From assembly GCA_963783335.1 (NCBI GenBank), contig CAWAND010000007.1:12151-76150 (forward strand): DNA of 64,000 bases, given 5' to 3'. Shown piece by piece: positions 25,287-33,555 of the stretch. The notes beneath the pieces are model-generated. The model was not told the origin of the DNA and ran no database searches. It saw only the letters and a list, made by a program, of their open reading frames with translations. The translations under genes were made by a program, and so were the position numbers. This DNA comes from CAWAND01 sp963783335. Its GTDB lineage: Bacteria > Chloroflexota > Anaerolineae > Anaerolineales > E44-bin32. Numbering within the stretch: position 1 is the stretch's first letter; the number at the start of each line of letters is the position of its first letter.

Positions 25287-27731
25287 TCACTGAATGTTCG
25301 CTCGCCGCAGTCGCAGCGAGTTGGACACCACGCTCACCGAACTGAACGCCATCGCCAGCGCGGCCAAAATCGGGTGCAGCTGGCGCAAAAACTCCGGCGC
25401 CCAGGCGAAGGGATACAGGATTCCGGCCGCGATTGGGATCAAGATCACGTTGTATCCGAACGCCCAACCCAAATTCTCCTTGATCACTCGGATCGTCGAT
25501 CGGCTGAGCTGCAGTGCCTGGGCCACGCTGCGAAGCTCCCCGCGCATCAACGTCACATCGGCGGCTTCCATGGCCACATCGGTCCCCGTCCCGATCGCCA
25601 TCCCCACGTCCGCCTGGGCCAGGGCCGGCGCGTCGTTGATCCCGTCGCCGACCATCCCGACGATCTCGCCCGCCTCCTGGAGCTGTTTGACATAGGCCGC
25701 CTTGTCGCCTGGGGCCACTTCAGCGAAAACCGTGTCCACGCCAGCCTGGCGAGCGATCGCCTCGGCGGTCTGACGGTTGTCACCGGTGATCATGGCCACC
25801 TTCAAACCCAGCTTGTGCAGCCGGTCGATCGCCTCCCGACTCCCATCCTTGATCGTGTCGGCGATGGCGATCAGACCCTCACTCTTGCCATCTACGGCCA
25901 GCCATACGACCGTGTTGGCGGCCTCCTGCAGGCGGGTGGCCTCGCCTTCCAAGCCGTTCAACACCACCCCGCGTTCGCGCATCAACTTGAGATTGCCCAA
26001 CAGGAGAGGTCGGCCATCGACATCGGCCTGAATGCCCATCCCGGAGAGATTGACAAATCCGCTCAGGTCAGCCAGCTGGATCGACTCGGACTCGGCCGCC
26101 TGGATGACGGCGCGCGCCAGCGGATGTTCCGAGCCGGCCTCGGCACTGGCCGCCAGTCGGAGCACGTTCTGCCGTTGACTTTCTCCGCCGGCAGCCACGA
26201 CCTGCGTCACGCTCGGCTTGCCGCGCGTGATCGTGCCGGTTTTGTCCAGCACCACCGCCGTCAGCTCATGCGCCCGCTCCAGCGCGGCGCTGTTCTTGAA
26301 CAGGATCCCGTTTTGGGCGCCTTTGCCGGTCCCCACCATGACCGCCGTGGGGGTCGCCAGGCCCATGGCGCACGGGCAGGCAATTACCAGCACGGCCACC
26401 AGCCGGATCAAGGCGTCCACGGGGGTGGCGGCCGGCACCCACAGCGCCCAGACCGCAAAGGTCAGCAGCGCCAGGCCAATCACGACCGGGACGAACACCG
26501 CCGCCACGCGGTCCGCCAGCCGCTGAATGGGCGCCTTGGACGCCTGTGCGTCCTCGACCAGGCGGATGATCTGAGCCAGCGCCGTCTGTCTGCCCACGGC
26601 CGTGGCTTCGAATCTCAGCAGCCCCTGCGTGTTCAGGCTGGCGCCCACAACCAAGTCGCCGGGGCCTTTCTCCACCGGCAGACTCTCACCGGTGATCAGG
26701 CTTTCGTCGACCGCGCTGGCACCCTCGATCACGCGGCCATCAACCGGGATCTTCTCTCCCGGGCGCACGAGGACCAGGTCGCCCACCTCAACCTCGTCCA
26801 CCGGGATCTCGACCGTCTCCCCGTTCCGGATGACGCTGGCCGTCTTGGCCCTCAGGCCCATCAGGCGCTTGATCGCCTCGCTGGTCTGGCCCTTGGCGCG
26901 TGCCTCCAACAGCTTGCCCAGCACGATCAAGGTGATGATGGCGGCCGAGGTTTCAAAATAGACATGGCCCGGCGCCCAGCCCAAGGTGACCGCCACCGAG
27001 TAGACGTAGGCCACACTGCTGCCCAAGGCCACCAGTACGTCCATGTTGGCCGTACGATTGCGCAGCGCCTTGAATCCGCCTTCGTAATACTGCCAGCCGA
27101 CATAGAACTGGACCGGGGTCGCCATCACCCACATCAGGGCGTTCACCCACATTGCGTGTGACCAGGCACCCAAAAGGCCGAAGTCGCGCGCCATGCTCAA
27201 AACGAACAAGGGCAGGCTGAACGCGATCCCGACCAATAGCAGGCGGGTCTGCCGATCGATCTCGGCTTTTCGGGCGGCGCGTTCGGCATCCTCCGGCTCG
27301 GCGTCGGAGTCCGTTTCGATGACCCCGTAGCCAATCCGCTCGACCTGTTTGACCATGTCCCGGCGTGAAACCTGGCCCGGGAGATAGGTCACACGCGCCT
27401 TCTCGGTGGCCAGATTGACGTTGGCCTCCAACACGCCCGGCAGCTTCATCAAGCCTTTGCTGACGGTCGCCTCGCAGTTGGCACAGGTCATGCCGGTGAT
27501 CGCCAGATCCAGGCTGCCCGTGGCCACTCCGTAGCCCACGCGATTGACCTGGTTGATCAACGCGGACTGGTCCACTTTGGAAGCGTCATAGGTGACCGTG
27601 GCCCGCTCCAGGGCCAGGTTGACGACCGCATCGGTCACACCGTCCACCTTCTTGAGCCCCTTCTCAACCGTGCTGACGCAGTTGGCGCACGTCATGCCGG
27701 TGATGGGAAGTACTGCCTGCTTGCTTGTCAT
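25287..27731 (-). CDS. copA: Copper-exporting P1B-type ATPase
   Basis: 814 residues. Two N-terminal HMA metal-binding domains each with GMTCANC (around residues 12 and 80), eight membrane helices with the ACPCAMG metal site, TGES actuator loop, DKTGTIT phosphorylation site, SEHPLA nucleotide motif and GDGINDAP hinge. The CPC motif plus the double CxxC assigns it to Cu(I) export. Transcribed with the csoR-like regulator upstream and the YHS gene downstream. Confidence 0.96.
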   Translation of the reverse strand: MTSKQAVLPITGMTCANCVSTVEKGLKKVDGVTDAVVNLALERATVTYDASKVDQSALINQVNRVGYGVATGSLDLAITGMTCANCEATVSKGLMKLPGVLEANVNLATEKARVTYLPGQVSRRDMVKQVERIGYGVIETDSDAEPEDAERAARKAEIDRQTRLLLVGIAFSLPLFVLSMARDFGLLGAWSHAMWVNALMWVMATPVQFYVGWQYYEGGFKALRNRTANMDVLVALGSSVAYVYSVAVTLGWAPGHVYFETSAAIITLIVLGKLLEARAKGQTSEAIKRLMGLRAKTASVIRNGETVEIPVDEVEVGDLVLVRPGEKIPVDGRVIEGASAVDESLITGESLPVEKGPGDLVVGASLNTQGLLRFEATAVGRQTALAQIIRLVEDAQASKAPIQRLADRVAAVFVPVVIGLALLTFAVWALWVPAATPVDALIRLVAVLVIACPCAMGLATPTAVMVGTGKGAQNGILFKNSAALERAHELTAVVLDKTGTITRGKPSVTQVVAAGGESQRQNVLRLAASAEAGSEHPLARAVIQAAESESIQLADLSGFVNLSGMGIQADVDGRPLLLGNLKLMRERGVVLNGLEGEATRLQEAANTVVWLAVDGKSEGLIAIADTIKDGSREAIDRLHKLGLKVAMITGDNRQTAEAIARQAGVDTVFAEVAPGDKAAYVKQLQEAGEIVGMVGDGINDAPALAQADVGMAIGTGTDVAMEAADVTLMRGELRSVAQALQLSRSTIRVIKENLGWAFGYNVILIPIAAGILYPFAWAPEFLRQLHPILAALAMAFSSVSVVSNSLRLRRANIQ

Positions 27732-27767
27732 CCTTCAGCCCTTCTTCCTGAGCGAAAATGCAGCAGT

Positions 27768-28052
27768 TTAGAACCGGTTTCGCACCGCGAACACATCCCG
27801 AATTTCACCCAGCACCCGCTCCCGCTCGCCCGGGTCTTGACTTTCGATGGCGTCGGTCACGCAGTGGTGCATGTGATCGTCCAGCAGCATCACGGTCACT
27901 TTGTTCAACGCTGCCTGGATGGCCTGGATTTGATGGATGACGTCGATGCAGTACTTGCCCTCTTCTACCATCCGTTCGACGCCATTCACATGGCCCGATA
28001 CCGACCGCAATCGCTTCACGAGCGCCTCTTGTGTTGCCTCGTCACGTTCCAT
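27768..28052 (-). CDS. csoR: CsoR-type copper-sensing repressor
   Basis: 94 residues from the ATG at 28052, preceded by GGAGG; longer in-frame starts would add an unrelated Trp/Pro-rich tail. DUF156 fold with LKRLRSVSGHVNGVERMVEEGKYC-like start and the Cu ligands of CsoR: Cys in GKYCIDV and the His-x3-Cys pair in HMHHC. When copper binds, CsoR leaves its GC-rich operator. An operator-like G/C tract lies just upstream, so the gene likely represses itself and copA. Confidence 0.92.
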   Translation of the reverse strand: MERDEATQEALVKRLRSVSGHVNGVERMVEEGKYCIDVIHQIQAIQAALNKVTVMLLDDHMHHCVTDAIESQDPGERERVLGEIRDVFAVRNRF

Positions 28053-28075
28053 GGGCCATGCCTCCAGCTTGTCCT

Positions 28076-28117
28076 GATCCCCCCCCCACGGGGGGAGGGG
28101 TACAACCACTATTCTAT
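28076..28117 (-). promoter_or_regulatory. Candidate csoR-copA promoter and CsoR operator
   Basis: On minus, TAGAAT (about 28110-28115) acts as -10 and is followed at once by GTACCCCTCCCCCC-GTGG-GGGGGGAT, an interrupted G/C palindrome of the TACCC...GGGTA type that CsoR binds. Transcription would start inside the tract. Confidence 0.5.
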
Positions 28118-28193
28118 CCCATGCTGCCCGGGGCCGCAAGGACAAATGTCACGTTCAAGATGCGAGAAATGAGGCTCTGGTCCCCGGCCGGGC

Positions 28194-28221
28194 TTGCCGC
28201 CAGTCCCAGATATGCTACACT
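28194..28221 (+). promoter_or_regulatory. Promoter of thyA-folA
   Basis: TTGCCG (28194-28199), 16 bp, extended -10 TGcTACACT ending 28221. Confidence 0.45.
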
Positions 28222-28278
28222 CGGCCAGTTCACCCCCGTATTTGGGGCCAAAACGGGAAGGACGCAGGAGGCGGGGAG

Positions 28279-29073
28279 ATGCAACAGTACCTGGATTTGA
28301 TGGCCCGGGTGCTCGAGGAGGGTGTTCGGCGGCCGGACCGCACCGGGACCGGCACGCTGTCGGTCTTCGGACACCAAATGCGCTTCGACCTTGAAGCTGG
28401 CTTCCCCGCCCTGACCACCAAGAAGCTGCACTTCAAATCCATCATTCACGAACTGCTGTGGATGGTGCGCGGCCAGACCAATGTGGACTACCTGCATCAG
28501 AACGGCGTCACGATTTGGGATGAGTGGGCCGACGATGACGGCGAGCTCGGGCCGGTCTATGGCGCCCAGTGGCGCTCGTGGCCCAGCTCGGACGGGGGCA
28601 CCATCGATCAATTGGGCCGGGTGATTGAGACTATCCAGCGCCATCCCAACTCACGCCGCCACATTGTGAGCGCCTGGAACCCAGCCGAAATCGACGAAAT
28701 GGCGCTCCCCCCGTGCCACACGCTTTTCCAGTTTTATGTGGCCGAAGGCCGCCTCTCGTGCCAGCTTTACCAACGTTCGGCGGATATCTTTCTCGGCCTG
28801 CCATACAACATCAGTTCCTATGCCCTGCTGACAATGATGGTCGCCCAAGCCACCGACTTGCAGCCGGGCCATTTCGTTCACACCCTGGGCGATGCCCACC
28901 TGTACCTCAACCATCTCGATCAGGCCCGCCTGCAGCTGACGCGCCAACCCAGGCCCCTACCCCGAATGGACATCAACCCAGAGCGAAGGTCGTTGTTTGA
29001 TTTCGTGTACGAGGACTTTCGTTTAATCGGCTACGAGCCACATCCACACATCAAGGCCGAGGTGTCCGTCTGA
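28279..29073 (+). CDS. thyA: Thymidylate synthase
   Basis: 264 residues, the standard length of the folate-dependent enzyme. RPDRTGTGTLSVFG at the N-terminus (loop that closes on dUMP), the catalytic cysteine in LPPCHTLFQF, QRSADIFLGLPYNI, and the C-terminal HIKAEVSV. It converts dUMP to dTMP and yields dihydrofolate, which the next gene's product reduces. The two reading frames overlap or abut at the stop. Confidence 0.98.
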   Translation: MQQYLDLMARVLEEGVRRPDRTGTGTLSVFGHQMRFDLEAGFPALTTKKLHFKSIIHELLWMVRGQTNVDYLHQNGVTIWDEWADDDGELGPVYGAQWRSWPSSDGGTIDQLGRVIETIQRHPNSRRHIVSAWNPAEIDEMALPPCHTLFQFYVAEGRLSCQLYQRSADIFLGLPYNISSYALLTMMVAQATDLQPGHFVHTLGDAHLYLNHLDQARLQLTRQPRPLPRMDINPERRSLFDFVYEDFRLIGYEPHPHIKAEVSV

Positions 29074-29618
29074 TCGTCTCACTTATTGCTGCAATGGATT
29101 CGGAGCGCGGCATTGGCTTTGAGGGAAGGATGCCCTGGCATCTCCCGGCGGACCTGGCGCGCTTCCGCCGGCTGACCATGGGCCACTGCCTGATCATGGG
29201 GCGCAGGACCTACGAGTCGCTGGCCGGCCGGACGCTGCCCGGACGCCGGATCATCGTCCTGAGCCGAGAGATCCATCCCGAAATCATCGCCTCGGGCTCG
29301 ATGACGGCCCGCTCGTTGAACGAGGCCATCGACTTCGCCCGGGAACAACTCCGAGAATCCGAAGCCTTCATCGCCGGTGGGGGGCAGGTCTACCGCCAGG
29401 CCCTGGACGAGGGCCTGGTCGACCGGATGTATCTGACCTTGATCGCGGCCAGCGTGCCCACCGACGCCAAGTTTCCGGTTTACAATCGCGACAAGTGGCG
29501 CACCGTTTCCAAGGAAGAGGTCGCGGCCAACTCCGAAAACCGCTATCCGCTGACTTTCCTGACATTGGAGTTCAGCCCCCCACCGGACAATGGGGCAGGA
29601 ACATCCCACCAGGGATGA
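29070..29618 (+). CDS. folA: Dihydrofolate reductase, probable CTG start
   Basis: The family's first strand, IVSLIAAMDSERGIG, begins in frame at 29073, before the first ATG at 29094. The codon directly before it is CTG at 29070-29072, overlapping the thyA TGA at 29071. No ATG, GTG or TTG precedes it in frame, so a CTG start is the simplest reading. If not, the enzyme lacks its first strand. Other motifs are intact: RMPWHLPADLARFR, MGRRTYESL and GGGQVYRQAL. Coupled to thyA to recycle dihydrofolate. Confidence 0.88.
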   Translation: MIVSLIAAMDSERGIGFEGRMPWHLPADLARFRRLTMGHCLIMGRRTYESLAGRTLPGRRIIVLSREIHPEIIASGSMTARSLNEAIDFAREQLRESEAFIAGGGQVYRQALDEGLVDRMYLTLIAASVPTDAKFPVYNRDKWRTVSKEEVAANSENRYPLTFLTLEFSPPPDNGAGTSHQG

Positions 29619-29640
29619 CATTCTGAGAGTCCGAGGATGA

Positions 29641-29725
29641 CGGATGGTCCCGGCGGGTCGCCTGTTGGGCGCCGCCACCCATAGCCCGGGGACCCGACAG
29701 GGGCCACGCTGAGAGAGCCCATCCG
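29641..29725 (+). promoter_or_regulatory. Structured leader before the MgtA-like gene
   Basis: CGGATGG (29641-29647) can pair with CCATCCG (29719-29725), which ends two bases before the ATG. Inside, CGGGTC/GACCCG (29654-29659 with 29691-29696) and CCTGTTGGG/CCCGACAGG (29661-29669 with 29693-29701, one G-U pair) share bases and cannot form together. This is the layout of a switch controlling access to the start codon. It does not look like the M-box, mgtA leader, TPP or yybP-ykoY classes I could recall. Confidence 0.4.
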
Positions 29726-29727
29726 AC

Positions 29728-32700
29728 ATGTCAAGCCCCACCGACGCGGTCACCTTTTGGGCACAGCAGCCGACCGAACTGCTGGATACGGTCGGTTCCA
29801 CTCCGCAAGGTCTGACATCTGAGGCGGCAGCCTCTCGCCTGGAGAGCCTGGGTGCCAACGTCCTCACCGACAGGCAGCGGGTGACGGCCCTTGGGCTGAT
29901 TCTGGGCCAATTCAAGAGCCCCTTTGTGGTGATCCTGCTCTTCGCAACCGCCGTTTCGGCAATCACCCGCGACTGGGCCGATGCACTCATCATCCTGGCC
30001 ATCATCCTCGGCAGTGCGGCATTGAGCTTCTACCAGGAATACAGTGCCAGCCATTCCGTCGAAGCGTTGAAGAAGCAAATCAGCATCAAGGCCTCCGTTT
30101 GGCGCGATGGCCAGCTTCAGGACGTGCTCACAGAGGACATCGTCCCTGGTGACGTGGTTCAATTATCCGCTGGCAGCTTGATTCCAGGCGACGGGGTCGT
30201 GCTCGAGGCGCGTGACTTCTTCGTCAATCAGGCGGTCCTCACTGGCGAAACCTTTCCGGTAGAAAAGACCTCGGCGGCGGTCCCGCCGGAATCCGGGCTG
30301 ACTGAGCGCACCAACATGGTCTTCCGGGGGACCAGCGCACGCAATGGAACCGCCCGAGCGGTCATCGTCCAGACAGGGCGATCGACGGCCATTGGACAGA
30401 TCGCTGACCGCCTCACCCTTCGACCCCCAGAGACCGAGTTCGAGCGCGGCATCCGACGGCTGGGCTATCTGCTCACCCAGATCATGCTCGTGCTGGTGGT
30501 GGCTGTCTTCGCGGTCAATGTCTATTTCGACAAACCAATACTGGACTCACTCCTCTTTTCCATCGCCCTGGCGGTCGGCCTTACCCCTCAACTCCTGCCG
30601 GCCATCGTGACGGTCACCCTGTCCCGAGGCGCGCAATCCATGGCAAAGGAGGGGGTGATTGTCCAGAGATTGTCGTCGATTGAAAACTTGGGCAGCATGG
30701 ACACTTTGTGCACCGACAAGACAGGTACCTTGACCCAGGGTGTGGTGCGTGTGGACGGGGCGCTGGACGTCGCCGGGGAGGAGTCCGCCGAAGTTCTGCG
30801 CCTGGCTACCCTCACGGCCCAGTTCCAAACTGGCCTGTCCAACCCGCTGGATGAAGCCATCCTTGCCGGCCAGCGGTTTGATTTCAGCGCCGTCGCAAAG
30901 ATTGATGAGATCCCCTATGACTTCGTCCGCAAACGTCTGAGCGTCGTGGTCCGAGAAACCCCCGACGCTGAACCGATCTTGGTGGCCAAAGGCGCGTTGG
31001 AGACTTTGCTGGAGGTATGCACATCCGCCCAAACAGCACATGGACCCGTCGCTCTTGATAGCCCGCTGATGGGCGACATACTCCAGCGCTTCAGCCGGTG
31101 GAGCGAAGAGGGATACCGCGTCTTGGGGGCGGCCATGCGCAGCGTGGCGGTGAAGGCCGCTTACACGCGCAATGACGAAACCGAGCTGATGTTCATGGGA
31201 TTCCTGCTGTTCTTTGACCCGCCCAAGTCGGGAGTCCAGCAAGTCATCCACAGGCTCGGCCAGAGCGGGGTCCAGCTCAAGATGATCACAGGGGACAACA
31301 AGCTGGTGGCCAAGCACACGGCGGAAGCCATCGGTATCGACACCTCGATGATTCTGACCGGGGCCATGCTGGATGAGTTGCATGAGGAAGCCTTGTGGCA
31401 TGCGGCCGAAAGGACGCAGATATTCGCCGAGGTCGATCCAAATCAAAAAGAACGCATCATTCTTTCCTTGCAGAAGATGGGACATGTGGTGGGATACCTC
31501 GGCGACGGTATCAACGATGCACCTTCCCTGCACAGCGCCGATGTGGGGATCTCGGTCGAGAACGCCGTCGATGTCGCCAAGCAATCTGCTGACCTGGTCC
31601 TGCTCGAACAGGATCTGGCTGTGCTCGAGCGCGGCATCCTGTTCGGCCGGAGGACCTTTGCCAACACCCTCAAGTACATCTTCATGGCTACCAGTGCCAA
31701 TTTTGGAAACATGTTCAGCATGGCCATCGCCTCCCTGTTCTTGCCGTTCCTGCCCATGTTGCCCAAGCAGATCTTGCTCATCAACTTCCTGACCGATTTC
31801 CCAGAGATGACAATCGCTGACGACAACGTCGACCAGTATTTCATCGCCCAACCTCGGCGCTGGGATATTGGGTTCATCCGACGTTTCATGTTTCTTTTCG
31901 GGCCCCTGAGCTCAAGCTTCGATTTGCTGACTTTCGCCGTGCTCCTGTGGGCGATGCACGCCGGGCAGGCGGTGTTTCACACGGGGTGGTTCGTTGAGTC
32001 GGTGCTCTCGGCTTCCATGGTTGTGTTCTCCCTCCGGACGCGCAGTTCGGTTGGCCGCAGCCGCCCCAGCCGGACGATGCTGCTCACGACGGTGGTTGTG
32101 GTGGCGGTGGCCTTGATGCTGCCGTACTCACCCCTGGGTTCAGCGCTCGGCTTTGTGGTACTGCCCGGCTCATTCCTGGCGGTCATCGTGGGCATCTCGG
32201 CCGCCTTCTTCGCCGCCGCCGAGATCACAAAACGCTGGTTCTATCGGAATCGAAGAATCCGTGCCGCCGGTCGCAGCTCGCTAGCCCCCAACCCGTCTGC
32301 GGGGCGCGCCAGCATCCTCCACACCAATCCGGCCAAGTCGCTGCAAGAACGGACGTTCATGTGGTGCCCCTGGGCACATTCCAGGCAGCAGTCCGCTCAC
32401 GATCCCAAACAGCCTGCCATACCGTCGGTCAGGACGGGGACGCGGTCAGCAACAGGGGAGATGGGGAGGGCACTCCTGGCTTTGTATAATGACTTCCATA
32501 CGTCACATTCAAGGAAAGTGCGCATGGCAGAAGACAAGGGATTGATCATGACCTTGGCCAAGGTGGTCATCGCCTCGGCCTGGGCGGACGGCAACCTTTC
32601 GCCCGAAGAAGTCAACAGCCTCAAGGACCTTTTATTCCACATCCCAAAGCTCGACGCCCAGCAGTGGGCTGAGCTCGACATCTACATTGACTCGCCCGTC

Positions 32701-33450
32701 GGCCCGGAGGAGCGCGAGCGTCTGGTCGAAGACCTGCGAATGGCGGTCCATTCGAGGGCCGACCGCCAAATGGCCGTTGAAACACTCGAGTCACTGATCC
32801 AGGCCGACGGCAGGATTGATGAGCGCGAGACGGCCTTCCTGGAGGAGGTAAAGGAGACTCTGGGTACGGCTGGCACCGGAATGTTGGGCAGCCTGCGAAG
32901 TTTGGTTGACTCGGCGGTCGACAGGCGAAGCCAGGCCGCGGGACCGAATCGCGAGGTCTACCTGGAGGATTTTGTTAAGAACCGCGTTTTCTACACGCTC
33001 AAGCGCAAGCTTGACTCAGGAGAGCTCAAGCTGTCGGGCGATCTGGACGAAGGCGATCTGCGCAAAATGGCCCTGGCCGCGGGTCTGATGGCGCACATCG
33101 CCAATTTGGATGGCGTGGTGGAAGATGGCGAGCGCCAAGCCATGGCGGCCGCGGTCCAGGAAGGTTGGGGCTTGAGCCAGGCAACGGCGCATTTGGTGGC
33201 CGAGATCGCCGTGACCAAAACCGCCGCCGACCTGGATTTCTTCCGCCTGACCAGGGAGTTCTATGGGGCAACCCAGCCGGACGAGAGGCGCGCCTTCGCC
33301 CGGGTGCTGTTCCAGGTGGCGGCCGCCGACGGCAGCGTGTCCTTCGACGAAACTGAAGCCATCCGCAGCATCACCCGCATCCTCAAGCTGTCTCATAAGG
33401 AGTTCATCGACGCCAAGTTGTCCATTCCAGCCGACCTGCGCAGCAGTTGA
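29728..33450 (+). CDS. MgtA-like P-type ATPase, open frame running into a TerB-like protein
   Basis: Residues 1-850 form a P3-type (Mg2+-importing) ATPase: cation ATPase N-terminus, TGET actuator loop, VGLTPQLLPAIVTVTLS membrane motif typical of MgtA, DKTGTLT phosphorylation site, MITGDN and GDGINDAP. After about 32250 the frame passes through unstructured, low-quality sequence without a stop and then enters a second protein at 32524. A one-base deletion near 32247 would end the ATPase at a TAG close to 32283. A promoter and ribosome site before 32524 also favour two genes. ATPase assignment firm; the fusion is doubtful. Confidence 0.88.
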   Translation: MSSPTDAVTFWAQQPTELLDTVGSTPQGLTSEAAASRLESLGANVLTDRQRVTALGLILGQFKSPFVVILLFATAVSAITRDWADALIILAIILGSAALSFYQEYSASHSVEALKKQISIKASVWRDGQLQDVLTEDIVPGDVVQLSAGSLIPGDGVVLEARDFFVNQAVLTGETFPVEKTSAAVPPESGLTERTNMVFRGTSARNGTARAVIVQTGRSTAIGQIADRLTLRPPETEFERGIRRLGYLLTQIMLVLVVAVFAVNVYFDKPILDSLLFSIALAVGLTPQLLPAIVTVTLSRGAQSMAKEGVIVQRLSSIENLGSMDTLCTDKTGTLTQGVVRVDGALDVAGEESAEVLRLATLTAQFQTGLSNPLDEAILAGQRFDFSAVAKIDEIPYDFVRKRLSVVVRETPDAEPILVAKGALETLLEVCTSAQTAHGPVALDSPLMGDILQRFSRWSEEGYRVLGAAMRSVAVKAAYTRNDETELMFMGFLLFFDPPKSGVQQVIHRLGQSGVQLKMITGDNKLVAKHTAEAIGIDTSMILTGAMLDELHEEALWHAAERTQIFAEVDPNQKERIILSLQKMGHVVGYLGDGINDAPSLHSADVGISVENAVDVAKQSADLVLLEQDLAVLERGILFGRRTFANTLKYIFMATSANFGNMFSMAIASLFLPFLPMLPKQILLINFLTDFPEMTIADDNVDQYFIAQPRRWDIGFIRRFMFLFGPLSSSFDLLTFAVLLWAMHAGQAVFHTGWFVESVLSASMVVFSLRTRSSVGRSRPSRTMLLTTVVVVAVALMLPYSPLGSALGFVVLPGSFLAVIVGISAAFFAAAEITKRWFYRNRRIRAAGRSSLAPNPSAGRASILHTNPAKSLQERTFMWCPWAHSRQQSAHDPKQPAIPSVRTGTRSATGEMGRALLALYNDFHTSHSRKVRMAEDKGLIMTLAKVVIASAWADGNLSPEEVNSLKDLLFHIPKLDAQQWAELDIYIDSPVGPEERERLVEDLRMAVHSRADRQMAVETLESLIQADGRIDERETAFLEEVKETLGTAGTGMLGSLRSLVDSAVDRRSQAAGPNREVYLEDFVKNRVFYTLKRKLDSGELKLSGDLDEGDLRKMALAAGLMAHIANLDGVVEDGERQAMAAAVQEGWGLSQATAHLVAEIAVTKTAADLDFFRLTREFYGATQPDERRAFARVLFQVAAADGSVSFDETEAIRSITRILKLSHKEFIDAKLSIPADLRSS
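32485..32490 (+). promoter_or_regulatory. -10 of the TerB-like gene
   Basis: TATAAT, with a start site expected near 32497 and ribosome site AAGGAAAG at 32511-32518 before the ATG at 32524. Confidence 0.5.
32524..33450 (+). CDS. TerB-like protein with two acidic helical domains
   Basis: 308 residues if translated from the ATG at 32524. Two tellurite-resistance-B-like helical units are seen: residues about 8-120 (ASAWADGNLSPEEVNSL and QADGRIDERETAFLEE) and about 180-300 (ANLDGVVEDGERQAM and AAADGSVSFDETEAI). Each repeats the D-G-x-x-x-x-x-E pattern that binds a divalent metal in TerB. Shares an uninterrupted frame with the upstream ATPase, perhaps by sequence error. Role in metal stress is plausible but not shown. 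Confidence 0.75.
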   Translation: MAEDKGLIMTLAKVVIASAWADGNLSPEEVNSLKDLLFHIPKLDAQQWAELDIYIDSPVGPEERERLVEDLRMAVHSRADRQMAVETLESLIQADGRIDERETAFLEEVKETLGTAGTGMLGSLRSLVDSAVDRRSQAAGPNREVYLEDFVKNRVFYTLKRKLDSGELKLSGDLDEGDLRKMALAAGLMAHIANLDGVVEDGERQAMAAAVQEGWGLSQATAHLVAEIAVTKTAADLDFFRLTREFYGATQPDERRAFARVLFQVAAADGSVSFDETEAIRSITRILKLSHKEFIDAKLSIPADLRSS

Positions 33451-33464
33451 GTTCACAATTGGCT

Positions 33465-33482
33465 TTGTGAAATCGATCACAA
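33465..33482. promoter_or_regulatory. Rex-type palindrome, copy 4
   Basis: TTGTGAA-ATCG-ATCACAA, one mismatch; also fits the CRP form TGTGA-N6-TCACA. It lies 73 bp before the aldolase start, just upstream of a weak promoter (-10 TATCAT at 33509-33514). Confidence 0.5.
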
Positions 33483-33555
33483 AGTTATCCGATTCGAGCA
33501 GGGTAAGTTATCATAGGGCCGGACATCCAGCACAGCTTCCACCTAGGAGGACGTA

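Noticed and set aside
25005..27161. 718-codon open frame on plus, opposite copA
   Set aside because: Composition is that of a GC-rich antisense shadow; copA on minus has every family motif.
29641..29725. TPP or M-box riboswitch
   Set aside because: A GCTGAGAGA string resembles part of TPP, but the second half of the TPP core is missing and M-box features are absent.
30547..31851. 434-codon open frame opposite the MgtA-like gene
   Set aside because: Antisense shadow; no motif or start region.
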